Assembly (NCBI GenBank): GCA_003427395.1 | Contig: BFEA01000505.1 | Location: 622,197-686,196 of the forward strand | Direction of reading: 5' to 3' | From: Chara braunii | Lineage: Eukaryota > Streptophyta > Charophyceae > Charales > Characeae | Length of the DNA: 64,000 bases | Part shown: piece after piece, positions 55,080-64,000 of the stretch | How positions within the stretch are numbered: position 1 is the first letter of the stretch | Layout: every line of letters starts with the position of its first letter | Notes under the pieces: generated by a model | What the model was told of the DNA's origin: nothing | Database searches by the model: none | What the model saw: only the letters and a program-made list of their open reading frames with translations | Translations under genes and position numbers: made by a program

Positions 55080-56501
55080 TGATAGAGATGGAGATGGAGG
55101 AAGAAGGGGGGGAGCAAAATGCACAACGCAGCTCCCACGCGAGACTCCACGCACGTACTCCAAAAATGTGCAAGTGAAGAATGATGTCCAAAACAGACAA
55201 TGGCTGGGGTATACCCCAGCGGACTGACGGGACTGGACTGCACTGGCTGGTACCGACAGAGGTGCCGGCCTGGACTGGACTGGACTGCCCCCGAATAGAA
55301 CACAGGCCTGTGAGAACAGGCCAAGGGGCTGATCTCACAGGCCAACCAGAGGTCCGCTACACGATCCTCGGCCTGTGATGGATCGCCTAGATACAAACAT
55401 GGTTCCACCAAAAAGCGGAACTCTACCAAAGAAAAGAAAAATTGAGTTGTCTAGGATGCGGAGCAAGCTCCATGCTGAGTCCATGTGATGCAACCTAGGC
55501 TAGAAAATGTCACAAAACAACAATGTCACAGCTATCAGCCTAAGTAAAAGCAGAAGCAACTAACTAGCATACATGTCCTAGGAAAGCAGAAGCAACTAAC
55601 TAGCATACATGTCCTAGGAAAGCAGAAAGTAGTGACAACTAGATCCTAGAATGTTGGAGGCAGTAGCCTCAGTCTGGGAACAGCTGACTATTGTATAAGT
55701 CGTAAGAACAATAAAAGCAAGACAACTAAATCCTAGAAATGTCAGAGGCAGCAGCCTCAGTCTGAGAGCAGCAACCAACAACAAGACAACCATATATCAC
55801 AGGAGAAGTGTGTCGCAAACCAAAGGGTGGGATGGTCTCTGAGGGTGGCGAATGCAGCCTAGGGGTCGAAAACTCCTAAGGGCATCCACACATAGTGACA
55901 GGGAGAACACATGTCATCAGGCTCAATGAGGGTAGGGAACTGGGAGTGAACAGAACCAATGACCCTAACACATAGACCATCAGGGCGGGTAAAGCGCGAC
56001 TAAGGGGTGACCGCTATGGAGGGTCGACCATGCAAGGGAACAAGGGAGCCTGGTATACTGGGCGCACCTAGATGAAGCATGCGGGGGCTGCCTAACTAGG
56101 GTGTGAGGGTCGGCAAAGGGTAGAACAATGACGGAATCATGCAAATAACTCCTAAAGTGAGAGAAGTCGGAGCTAGATCCGTAAGATGGGAAGCCACGGC
56201 AACGCTATGGTCCCGATGCCTATGCATATACCAAGGGAGAGCCCAACTCAGAGGAACCCGGTTAAAGGGAGACCATCATGCGACACAAGCAGGGTACTGT
56301 ACAGGGTAAAGTGGTAAGAGAGTGATGACGTCTGAAGTAAGCAGAGCTGATCGTGACGAAGTCCATGAAGCTGTCGATGACGTCCACGATGAGAAGTCTG
56401 GAATGTCGTCAAGGAAAAGCCGCAATGTCGACGAGCTGAAGTAGCAAAACTGGAGTGGATGGAGTACTGAGAAGTCAAGGACGTGGGAAGGTAAGTCAGA
56501 G
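55080..56501 (-). other. Probable 3' end and LTR of the chromovirus; no gene
   Basis: Between the broken integrase (left) and the chromodomain stop (right). A left edge TGATAGAGATGG at 55080 could be the LTR boundary. An exact 36-bp tandem duplication is at 55548-55583 and 55584-55619. The 5' LTR would lie beyond the window, so this assignment cannot be verified here. Confidence 0.4.
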
Positions 56502-57604
56502 TCAATCGTCGTATCGAGCAGGACGACGACGAGTGCGCTGTGGACGCTCAGAAGCATCCGGCTGCTGCTGAAGGTCTGCCTCAGAAGGGGCAGGCTCGAC
56601 TTCAGCCGTCTCCTCAGCCGAGGGAGGAGGAGGAGGGTCATTGGGCTGAGGGGGAGCAGTCGACCCAGCACGACGAGCACGGTCNTAGGCACGCACCAAC
56701 ATGCGACCGTGCTGCAAGTGCTCGAGGGGCTCCCAGGTAGCCTCCTCATCAGGGTAACCCTTCCAACGTACGAGATACTCGACGTGGGGTGGGTTGTCGT
56801 CGATGACTCGGCGACCAATGATGTCTAAAACGAGGAACGACTCCTGGTCGTCCACCATGATGGGTGAAGGGCGCTCGTATGGTCGTCCAACGAAACGCTC
56901 AGACGGTTTGCGGTAAGGACGCAGTAACGAGACGTGGTAGACATCGTGCACACGAGTCTGGCGTAGGTAGTCGGGCAGCTTCACACGGAAGCTGACCGGG
57001 CTAGATGTCGTATCAGAACCGACAGCCTGGAGGATGTGGCATGGGCCAAAGAAGCGACGCCGAAACTTGTGAAGCGTGTCCGCTTCGAGCTAAAAGTGGT
57101 GGGCTTCGATAAGCACATCATCACCGACTTTGAATGAATGGTCCATCCTCGATCGGTTCACACGTGCTGCCATGTGAGTCTGGGAAGCGGCTATGTGCTC
57201 ATGTGCGGTCTTCATGATCGACGTCATATGTGCAACCCAATCATCCAGCGCGGGACAACTCGTGTCGGGGTGCAGCTGTGACAGTCGAAGGAAGTCCGCG
57301 GGAACACGAGGGTGATAACCGAGGTCGCAATAGTAAGGCGACATCCCCGTGGCTGGCGAGACAGCGTGGTTGTAGGCTATCTCCGCGTGGGCAAGATGGA
57401 TATCCCACTACTGGTCGTCATGAACAATCTTTCGGAGAATATCCCCGAGAGTCCTGTTCGTGATCTCGGTCTGACCATCAGTCTCAAGATGGTAAGACGA
57501 GGATAAGCGGAGCTGAGTGTCGTACACCTCGTGGAGCCGGCACCAGAATCGGCTAGTAAAGCGCGGGTCACGGTCAGATGTCATGCATACACTCTAGGAA
57601 TACC
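56502..57604 (-). pseudogene. Chromovirus integrase C-terminal part and chromodomain
   Basis: Minus-strand order: SDRDPRFTSRFW and ETDGQTEITNR (integrase core, about 57440-57570), CDLGYHPRVPADF (57310), VNRSRMDHSFKVGDDVLIEA (57110-57170), a GPF-like FFGPCHIL (about 57050), DVYHVSLLRPY (56930), and the chromodomain VEYLVRWKGYPDEEATWEPL (about 56725-56785), followed by a Pro/Glu-rich tail ending at 56502. In plants, chromodomains of Ty3 integrases direct insertion to marked chromatin. A TAG lies near 57413 and a TAA or TAG at about 57090. About 57 extra bases at 57570-57630 interrupt the core between LPLSF and SDRD. Confidence 0.85.
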
Positions 57605-58870
57605 TCAGGATAAACACCCATCCAAACAACTCCAATTACAAAAGCTCAGTGGCAAGTCGTGGTCACTCACAACTCGGTCAAACACGATGTCGGCGACCTC
57701 ACGTGCACTGATGGCATAGCGGCACGGAACAAAGCGTGTGCGCTTCGTGAAGCGGTCGACGATGACCAGCATAGCATCAAGACCGCGGGGGGTCGGAGGA
57801 TGAAGAGGACCGATAAAGTCCATCGAGATGGACTGCCAACGACCCTCAGGGATAGGAAGAGGCTGGAGCAAACCATAAGGTAGGTGGTTCGCATTGTTCA
57901 CCTCCTGACAGGTGGGACACTCTGCGAAGTAGTCCTTCACAAAGTCCTTGCGCTTCGGCCAGACGTACAGGCGGCTCACACGAGCCAACGTCTTGTGGAA
58001 GCCCATATGACCGGCGGCTGCCTGGTCATGGAACTCTGCTACTGCTCGGACACGTAGCTTTCCAGTGGAGGGAACGCAAATACGGGGCTCTCTGGTGCCC
58101 TGTGAACCGTGCCAGTACACGAGACCGTTGTCCCTGAGAAAGGAGTTCGGGACGGTCTTGCCACTCCGAAGGGTAGCGTTGATGTCGCGATAGTCGGGGC
58201 AGTGGCAGTACTGAGTGCGAAACTCGTCGATCACCGAGTGGTGGACAGTGGTGACCGAGATGGAAGAGAGGCTGATCTGCTCCTGGTCGTGGTTAGGGCG
58301 CCGGGATAAGGCATCTGCGACCCGATTAGTCTCACCCTTGATGTGCTCAGTGGTGAAACTGAACTCGGATAAGTCGCGCCACCAGCGAGCCTGTCGAGGA
58401 GTGAGCTTCGGTTTTGTCAGAAAATCCTGGACAACAGAGTTGTCCGTACGCACCGTGAACGGTGCCCCGTGCAGGTAGGGACGCCAGTGCCGAGCGGCAT
58501 AAACTACTGCGAGAACCTCACGTTCATCAGCGGTGTAGTTTATATCGGCGGGCAGGAGCTGACGGGAGTAGAAGGCTATCGGACAATCACCTGAGCGAGA
58601 CTCGACAGTGCCGTCCTTGGCGATGGTAGGAGAATAGTCAATAGAAGGCTCGTCAGTAGTTGGACGAGTAGGCATCAGTCGGGAAGCAGTGGTAGGGGTA
58701 GGTGGTGGGAAGCGAGGGATAAGAGGATGAGAGGAATCAGGAAAGGAGGGGAAGACCTGAGAAAGCACTGCTCCTACAGCGAAGTTTGACGCATCGGTGG
58801 TAAGGATAAAAGGGCGATCAAAATCGGGTAGGTGAAGAACCGGTGCGCATGTCACCGCCTTCTTGAGGGC
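57605..58870 (-). pseudogene. Chromovirus RNase H and integrase N-terminal half
   Basis: 416 codons open. RNase H: ILTTDASNFAVGAVLSQ (first Asp), ADEREVLAVVYAARHWR (Glu), FTVRTDNSVV (Asp) and TNRVADALSRRP. Integrase: H-H-C-C zinc region EFHDQAAAGHMGFHKTL with CPTCQ, then SMDFIGPLHPP (first catalytic Asp) and MLVIVDRFTKRTRFVPC. The frame ends at 57605 in the small insertion noted for the next segment. All visible RNase H catalytic residues are present. An insertion-like serine/proline-rich loop follows the first RNase H motif, longer than usual. Confidence 0.9.
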
Positions 58871-59842
58871 GCGGAAGGCGTCCTCGTGGAGGGGTGTCCA
58901 AGCCTAGGGTGGGTTCTTCCGAAGGAGGGTGGAGGTAAGGACGTAGGAATACCTAGCCTATCCCTGGATGAAATTACTATAGTAGCTGGTCAGGCCTAGG
59001 AAGTTGCGAAGCTGCTTGGCAGATGTGAGAGCGGTCCACTTTGCAATAGCAGTGATCTTCGCGTCGTTCATGTGGAGACCCTGGTCAGACACGTAGTATC
59101 CTAAGAAATCCACTTTGTGCTGGGCAAAGCGGCACTTGCTCATCTTGGCGTAGAAGTCATGTCTGCAAAAGCGGTCAAGGACGTCGCGGAGGTGTCAAAG
59201 GTGCTCCTCAAGGGTACGACTGTAGACCAGGATATCGTCGAGGTTGACGAGAACGTACTGCTCCAGGATGCCCCTGAAGATGTCATTGGTCGCCCTCTGG
59301 AAGGTAGCGGGTGCGTTGGTGAGGCCGAATGGCATCACCGTAAACTCGTAGTGGCCGAAGCGCGATCGGAACGCGGTCTTCGGCTGGTCGGCTGCAGCGA
59401 CGCGGATCTGATAGTAACCTCTACGAAGATCAATCTTCGTAAAGAAGCGGTTGCCTGCTAGGCGGTCGAACAACTCATCGGAACGAGGCATGGGGTAACT
59501 GTTCTTAACCGTGTAGCGGTTGAGACCGAGGTAGTCGATGCAGAGACGAAGAGTTTCATCCGCTTTGCGAGCAAAAAGGATGGGTGCACCCCACGGGGAG
59601 TTGTTGGGTTTAATGAAACCCAGTCTCGGGAGCTCCTCAAGCTGACGCTTGAGTTCGGTGGCCTCGGGGATCGAGAGTCTGTAGGGTGCCTGGTGGTGAA
59701 CACGATAGTCAGACACAAGCTGAATGGAGTGCTCGACGTCACGCATCGGTGGGATGCCGGCGTACGAGAACGACGATGGAAAAACGTCGTCGTACTCTCG
59801 GATGAGATCACGAACTGCGGGATCCAGGTCAGCGTATATCAT
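58871..59842 (-). pseudogene. pol: Chromovirus reverse transcriptase
   Basis: The frame 59195-59842 begins [20 protein letters not shown] and contains [30 protein letters not shown] (catalytic Asp), [13 protein letters not shown] and [11 protein letters not shown] (catalytic Asp pair; Asn replaces the usual Tyr). After a stop at 59195, frames down to about 58870 keep CRFAQHKVDFLGYYVSDQG and QLRNFLGLTSYYSNFI. Its ATG overlaps the TGA of the protease frame as ATGA, a one-base shift; whether this is decay or a programmed step cannot be told from one copy. Confidence 0.9.
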
Positions 59843-60525
59843 GCGAGTTCCTCAGCGTCAGCGTCAGCGCGCGATAGGGAGGTGGACTCGACGGACGGCG
59901 GAGGGACGAAAGTAGAGATGGGAGCCATGGAGATAGAAGGAGGTGGTGTGGGCACGGAAGGCTCTGGGGGAGGAGGATCGGGGCGTGGTGTCGCGGTGGT
60001 ACCTATGAAAGGTACGCGATACGTCTGTCCACACTTTGTTTTGAGAACGAGAGTGTTGGTCACCCAATCGACCNCGGTGCTGCGGAACCGATGAGACCAC
60101 GGAGTGCCGAGAATGAAGTCGTACCCCGTCTCCATCACATCGAAATGTGTAGAGGAGCAGTGGCGACGAGACGCCAGGGAACGATCAGTCGGCTCGAGAG
60201 TGAGGAAGAAAGGGAGGTCTGTGACCGTCTGATCGAAGAAGCGCTGAGTCTTGTCATCCCCTAGGGTAACGGGGATGGGAGTCGGAGACCCTGTCGTCGG
60301 CAAGCGGGCTTCTTTCACCACGCGTGAGTGAATGAAGTCGCCCTGAGAACCGGAATCCCACAGCGCTGAGTACACCCTCGTGGAGGTCCCGAGTCGTACG
60401 GGGATGATCGGGAGGGTGCGATCAGGGTCAGAAAGGATGGCGAGAAGGCGACGCAGTGCAACGACATGGAGGGTGAGTCGCTTCTGACGAGCCTGGAGCA
60501 TGCTCAAGTCCAGAAGAGAGGACAC
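59839..60525 (-). CDS. Chromovirus retropepsin domain
   Basis: 228 codons open, with [12 protein letters not shown] (D-S-G-S catalytic loop, about residue 57) and [10 protein letters not shown] (flap partner, about residue 135), then a proline-rich linker to RT. One ambiguous base (60074) falls in the frame. Upstream is the end of gag. Confidence 0.8.
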   Translation of the reverse strand: MSSLLDLSMLQARQKRLTLHVVALRRLLAILSDPDRTLPIIPVRLGTSTRVYSALWDSGSQGDFIHSRVVKEARLPTTGSPTPIPVTLGDDKTQRFFDQTVTDLPFFLTLEPTDRSLASRRHCSSTHFDVMETGYDFILGTPWSHRFRSTXVDWVTNTLVLKTKCGQTYRVPFIGTTATPRPDPPPPEPSVPTPPPSISMAPISTFVPPPSVESTSLSRADADAEELA

Positions 60526-60584
60526 AACGTCCTCGCGAGTAGCGAGCTACTCACTGCAGTGGGCTGAGCGAATGGCTCAACGCG

Positions 60585-62726
60585 TCAATAATCGCGGCGG
60601 GGAAGGAGGGGAGACGGTGGTCTGCGGAGGCGCAGACGGTACTGCAACAGAGGGCCGAGAAACCCACTATTGAGGAGGGCGCAGGTGTACACTGCATCGT
60701 GGCTAGGAGGCGCCGCGGGGATGAGTGGCGCCGGGGGGGGACTGAGCACGACGCTGGCGGGAAAGGTCAACGTAGTGGCGGTCAAGGGCAGTGGTGTAAG
60801 GGCACCGCGAGGAGGTATGACCATCCTGAAGGCATCGCGACCCAAAATAGGCGCACGTTCCTCAGCGGAAAGGACACCGCCAGGAGGGACAAAGCCCTGA
60901 GGGAGGTCTTGCTGAGGGACCTCCGGGGGCGACGAGTCAGCGTGACCAGGGCGGCTGCGTGCCCGGGAGAGGGTGGAGAGGATGAGCTGGAGACGCTCAG
61001 CCATAGGGAGAGTAGGGTCCTCCAGGTGGTGGTGGACGGCCTCACCAAGGTCGGGGTCGTCGCTATGGTCACCCTCTGGCAACAGCGAGGCACCAACGTC
61101 CTGCTCACCATACTCGAGCGCGCTGAAGTGGCGCGAGAAGTGGCGGCCCTGCTGCGCGGAACGGTGGGGGCGACCGCGAAAAGGGGAACGGCGCTGGGAG
61201 TGTCGTGAGAGGAGGAGGTGGCGTAGCCCGTGCGTTGAGGCTAGGGGGAGGAGGCAGGGTGAAGACGGGCTCGCATCCGCTGATGGTCCCTGGCGGCCTC
61301 GTAAGCCTGCGGGGCCGATGTGAACTCGTACCTCCATAGCTCGGAGCGGTACTCGAGCGGAAGGCTGGCCAAGAAACAATCGATAAGGGCCGCCTCGGGA
61401 AGGAACGCCATGTCACAAATGAGGCGGGCATCCTGAAAGACCTGGATGTGGCGATTTAGGCCGACAACGCCACCAGAGTCGGACCAGTGTGTAGTGACGA
61501 CACGCTCGAAGGCGTAAGTGACGTCATATCGGGCTCCGAAGAGATCCTCGAGGAACGCCTTGAAATCCATGAAGATCGGAGTCCGACCCACACGAACGGA
61601 GTAAGGCAATGTCCAGGCGTCGGAAGGACCGCCACGTAGGCGTGTGGAGAGGTGAGCCACCCACGTGTCGGGTGCGGCACCCATGAGCTAGAGCGTGAGG
61701 GTGGCAGACTGTAGCCACCGAGACATGCGTATGCCTATACCGTCATACAAGGCAATGTCTGTCATGCGGACGAGTGGTGTGCCACCATTTCGGCGGCGAG
61801 GAGAACGAAAAGCAAGGGACTGCGCCTGGGCTGAATAAGTCGGCGTAGGTCCTGGAGGAGGGGGCGCAACTGACTGTACGCCCGCGCCGTATGTTGGAGC
61901 GGCGGGGGAAACAGCGGCAGGCTGCACGGGAGCTGCGATACAAGAGGTCGCAGCAACCAAGGGGATGGGGAGGAGGTAGCATGGGGATGGGTAGGGTGCA
62001 GGGCGAGGGAAGCGAGCCTGCATGGAAGAAAGAGTAGAGGAAGAAGGGGGTGCGCCGGAAGGCATGGCCACCTGTGAGGGTGGGGGAGGCTGAAGGCGTG
62101 AGAGGGCGAGGTCGGCCCGAAGCTGGGCAATCTCGTCCTCGAGACCTCGAACGTGTGCGAGGGGTAGCAGGAGGAATAGTGGGGGAAGTGGACGCACAAG
62201 CGGCGCGGGGCATCCCAGAGGGGGGAGAGCCAGGTGGCGTTGTGGTCGTGCGAAGGGGGGGGAGGAACGGGGCACCCGGAAACGCTGAGACCATGGTAGC
62301 AGGTTGTGGTCCCATGGCCGTCGTGACCGGAATCTGGGCGGGTACGCCCGTAGACTGAGGGAGGGTCTGGCTCATGGCGGCCGTCGTGCTAGGGGCGTGG
62401 ACAATCACCAAGATGGTCGGGTCGGGGGCAGCGGAGGAGGAAGCTCCGTCGTGGCCACCCTGTCAGAGGATGGGGGACCCGGACTGGGAGCCAGAAGATG
62501 AAGGACACACAGCATCTTGGAGTAGCTGCATGCCAGCGGCAAGGGTCGCCACCTGTGCCTGTAAGGGCGCGAGGGTTGCGAGTTGCGCCTGGATGGGCGC
62601 AAGGAGGGAGGTGAGGAGGGTGTGCAGATCCCCCTGGGGCTGGTGGCCCTGGTCCGTCGGCACGGGCGTGGAGCCCTGTGCCGTGGGCGTCGCCGCGTCG
62701 GCAGTGTGTGACGCGCCGTCGGCCAT
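60585..62726 (-). pseudogene. gag: Chromovirus Gag, degenerate
   Basis: The start is taken at the ATG at 62726 (MADGASHTADAATPTAQGST). Gln/Ala/Leu heptad-like text follows, with a TGA at 62463; a shift near 62190 leads into LEDEIAQLRADLALSRL (a coiled coil) and a Pro-rich stretch; a TAG at about 61687; then the capsid-like core MGAAPDTWVAHLSTRL to EFTSAPQAYEAARDH (61241-61684). After another shift the tail reads EYGEQDVGASLLPEGD and MAERLQLILSTL, ending at 60585. No CCHC knuckle is visible. It forms the particle shell in related elements. Confidence 0.75.
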
Positions 62727-63171
62727 GGGGAGTTGACGGGCCGGACTGGAGGGGGCCAGGAGAGGTCCGCGTGAGCGGAGGGCATAGAGGGAAGTTTGCG
62801 GTAGAAAGCGGCGGACGCCGCTAGCAAGGCTGGCGCGGACGCCGTCAAAGGGGGAGGGGTGGTTCGGGTCCAGGGTGCCCGAAGAGGACGGGGAATTAGG
62901 GGGGGGTTGAAGAACCCTAAACCCTATAAAAACCCTAAGAAAACCCTAACCGGAGTTTGAGTGGTTAGGGTACGGTGCTGGTGACCTAATCAAGAAAATA
63001 AAATAGCAAGCATAGGGGGGGGACGGCGGGAGAAAAATAAATAAACAGCAAGATTTCGAGAAAAAAAATAAAAATAAATAACAAAATAAATAAATAATAA
63101 AAATAATTAAGGGAATAAGTAAACAAAATGTGAAAATATATATATATATATTTTTATTTTTTTATTTTTTT

Positions 63172-63224
63172 GAAATTTTCAGCAGCATTTCCCTACCCCC
63201 CATGGGGTCAAGAATGTGCCAAGG
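63172..63224. promoter_or_regulatory. Leader hairpin repeat, copy 4
   Basis: GAAATTTTCAGCAGCATTTCCC, then ACCCCCCATGGGGTC and GTGCCAAGG. Contains the perfect palindrome CCCCATGGGG. Confidence 0.75.
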
Positions 63225-63379
63225 GGAAAGGGGAGACTAATGTGAGCACACTAAGTTTCAAGATGCCGCAAATAAAAAGAAATTTCAAAAAATAAAAAGA
63301 AAATAATAAATAAATAAATAAATAAATAAGTAAATAAGGGGATGAGGAGTTGGGAAGAAATGAAGTATCTGATTTGTCA

Positions 63380-63430
63380 AAAATTTCGGCAGCATTTCGT
63401 TACCCCCATGGGGTCGAAGTGTGCCGAAAA
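63380..63430. promoter_or_regulatory. Leader hairpin repeat, copy 5
   Basis: AAATTTCGGCAGCATTTCG, TTACCCCCATGGGGTCGAAG, TGTGCCGAAAA. Outer stem TTTCGGCA with TGCCGAAA plus the central CCCCATGGGG palindrome. Confidence 0.8.
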
Positions 63431-63451
63431 AGACTAAGTAAGAGAAAATCA

Positions 63452-63504
63452 GAAAATTTCGGCAGCACTTCGTTACCCCCACGAGGTCAAAACGTGTGCC
63501 GAAA
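63452..63504. promoter_or_regulatory. Leader hairpin repeat, copy 6
   Basis: AAATTTCGGCAGCACTTCG, TTACCCCCACGAGGTC, GTGTGCCGAAAG. The outer stem is kept; the central palindrome is mutated (CCCCACGAGG). Confidence 0.75.
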
Positions 63505-64000
63505 GCAAGAAAGACGAACACCTAATCAGATTTAGGGTTGCCGTAAAGAAAATTGAATTTTCAGAATAAATAGAAAAATAAATGAAATAAAACAGAAGAT
63601 GAGAAAAGAAGGTGGGGAAGAAGATAATTCGAATTTTTGGAAAAAGAGAAAATATAAATCAAAAGGGAGATAGATAAAAAAAAAAACAGAAAAATTTGAA
63701 GTAGGGGGGGAAGGGGGGATGAGAAAGTGATGGAGAGAAGAAAGAAATAGGTGGGAGAGGGAAAAAGATGGAAGTGGAAGGTGGGGGGATGATGTGGTGG
63801 CCGTTGGGTGAGAGAATGGGAGAGAAAGAGGATGGGGAAAGATGGAGAGTGATCAAGAAACTAAGAGGAAAGAAGGAGGAGAGAAAAGAAAAGAAATGAA
63901 AAAAAGAGGGTAAGATAGTGGTTAGTGGGAGAAAAGGTGGGGTGGGGAAGGTAAAAAGAGGAGGGGAGAGAGGCAGTGGAAGGTGGGGGAAAGAAAAGGG

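Larger units (their letters stand above)
62727..64000 (-). other. Chromovirus leader and beyond; no gene seen
   Basis: Contains CCCTAA-like words (62910-62955), AT-rich simple sequence, three hairpin repeats, and from about 63600 a purine-rich (GGGAGA, GAAAGA) stretch to the window edge. A primer-binding site was not found, so the 5' LTR lies outside or has decayed. Confidence 0.5.

Overview
The window is repeat-dense nuclear DNA from a plant-lineage eukaryote. I see no host gene, rRNA, tRNA gene or CRISPR; every recognisable protein belongs to a transposable element, and almost all of them read on the minus strand. Plant affiliation is inferred from two primer-binding sites that match the 3' ends of plant tRNA-Asp and initiator tRNA-Met and from the element types (Ty3 elements, a chromovirus, a Helitron, a LINE). 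A large charophyte-like genome such as Chara would fit, but I cannot prove the species. Nearly all frames carry stops or frameshifts, so these are mostly fossils.

Layout. 0.8-2.7 kb: Helitron helicase relic plus a downstream ORF. 2.7-8.9 kb: a Ty3-type gag-protease relic between two copies of a 0.6-kb dispersed repeat. 8.9-12.8 kb: a LINE with ORF1, APE-type endonuclease and reverse transcriptase, with a 48-base G run. 13.05-18.73 kb: a Penelope-like reverse transcriptase and a CCHC zinc-knuckle ORF1 between 0.3-kb direct repeats.

19.84-47.65 kb: the main object, one giant minus-strand LTR retrotransposon of about 27.8 kb. Its LTRs are about 3.5 kb (TGTG..GACA on the plus strand), and a 17-base tRNA-Asp primer site lies 4 bases inside the right LTR. 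In sense order it has the 5' LTR, the primer site, a leader with three GC-palindrome hairpins, an array of about eleven short ORFs that fall into paralogous families, gag with a CCHC knuckle, protease, RT, RNase H, integrase with a GPY motif, and the 3' LTR. Two TIR elements with 8-bp target duplications are nested in it: a GC-rich one in the integrase (containing the 810-base assembly gap) and a 4.65-kb one in the leader, full of (CAAT)n/(ATTG)n palindromes and acidic low-complexity repeats. Without them the element would still be about 22 kb.

47.65-64 kb: unassigned DNA with a 59-bp-arm hairpin; the 5' end of another LTR element (gag N-terminus, initiator-Met primer site, 1.0-kb LTR at 50.66-51.68 kb); a 3.5-copy tandem repeat; a related LTR (53.58-54.43 kb) with the integrase tail of a second copy; and a degenerate chromovirus (chromodomain, integrase, RNase H, RT, protease, gag, 56.5-62.7 kb) that appears to have landed in that integrase. 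Its leader (63.17-63.50 kb) carries three more copies of the hairpin found in the giant element's leader. That shared structure and the ORF array upstream of gag are the two most interesting signals here.
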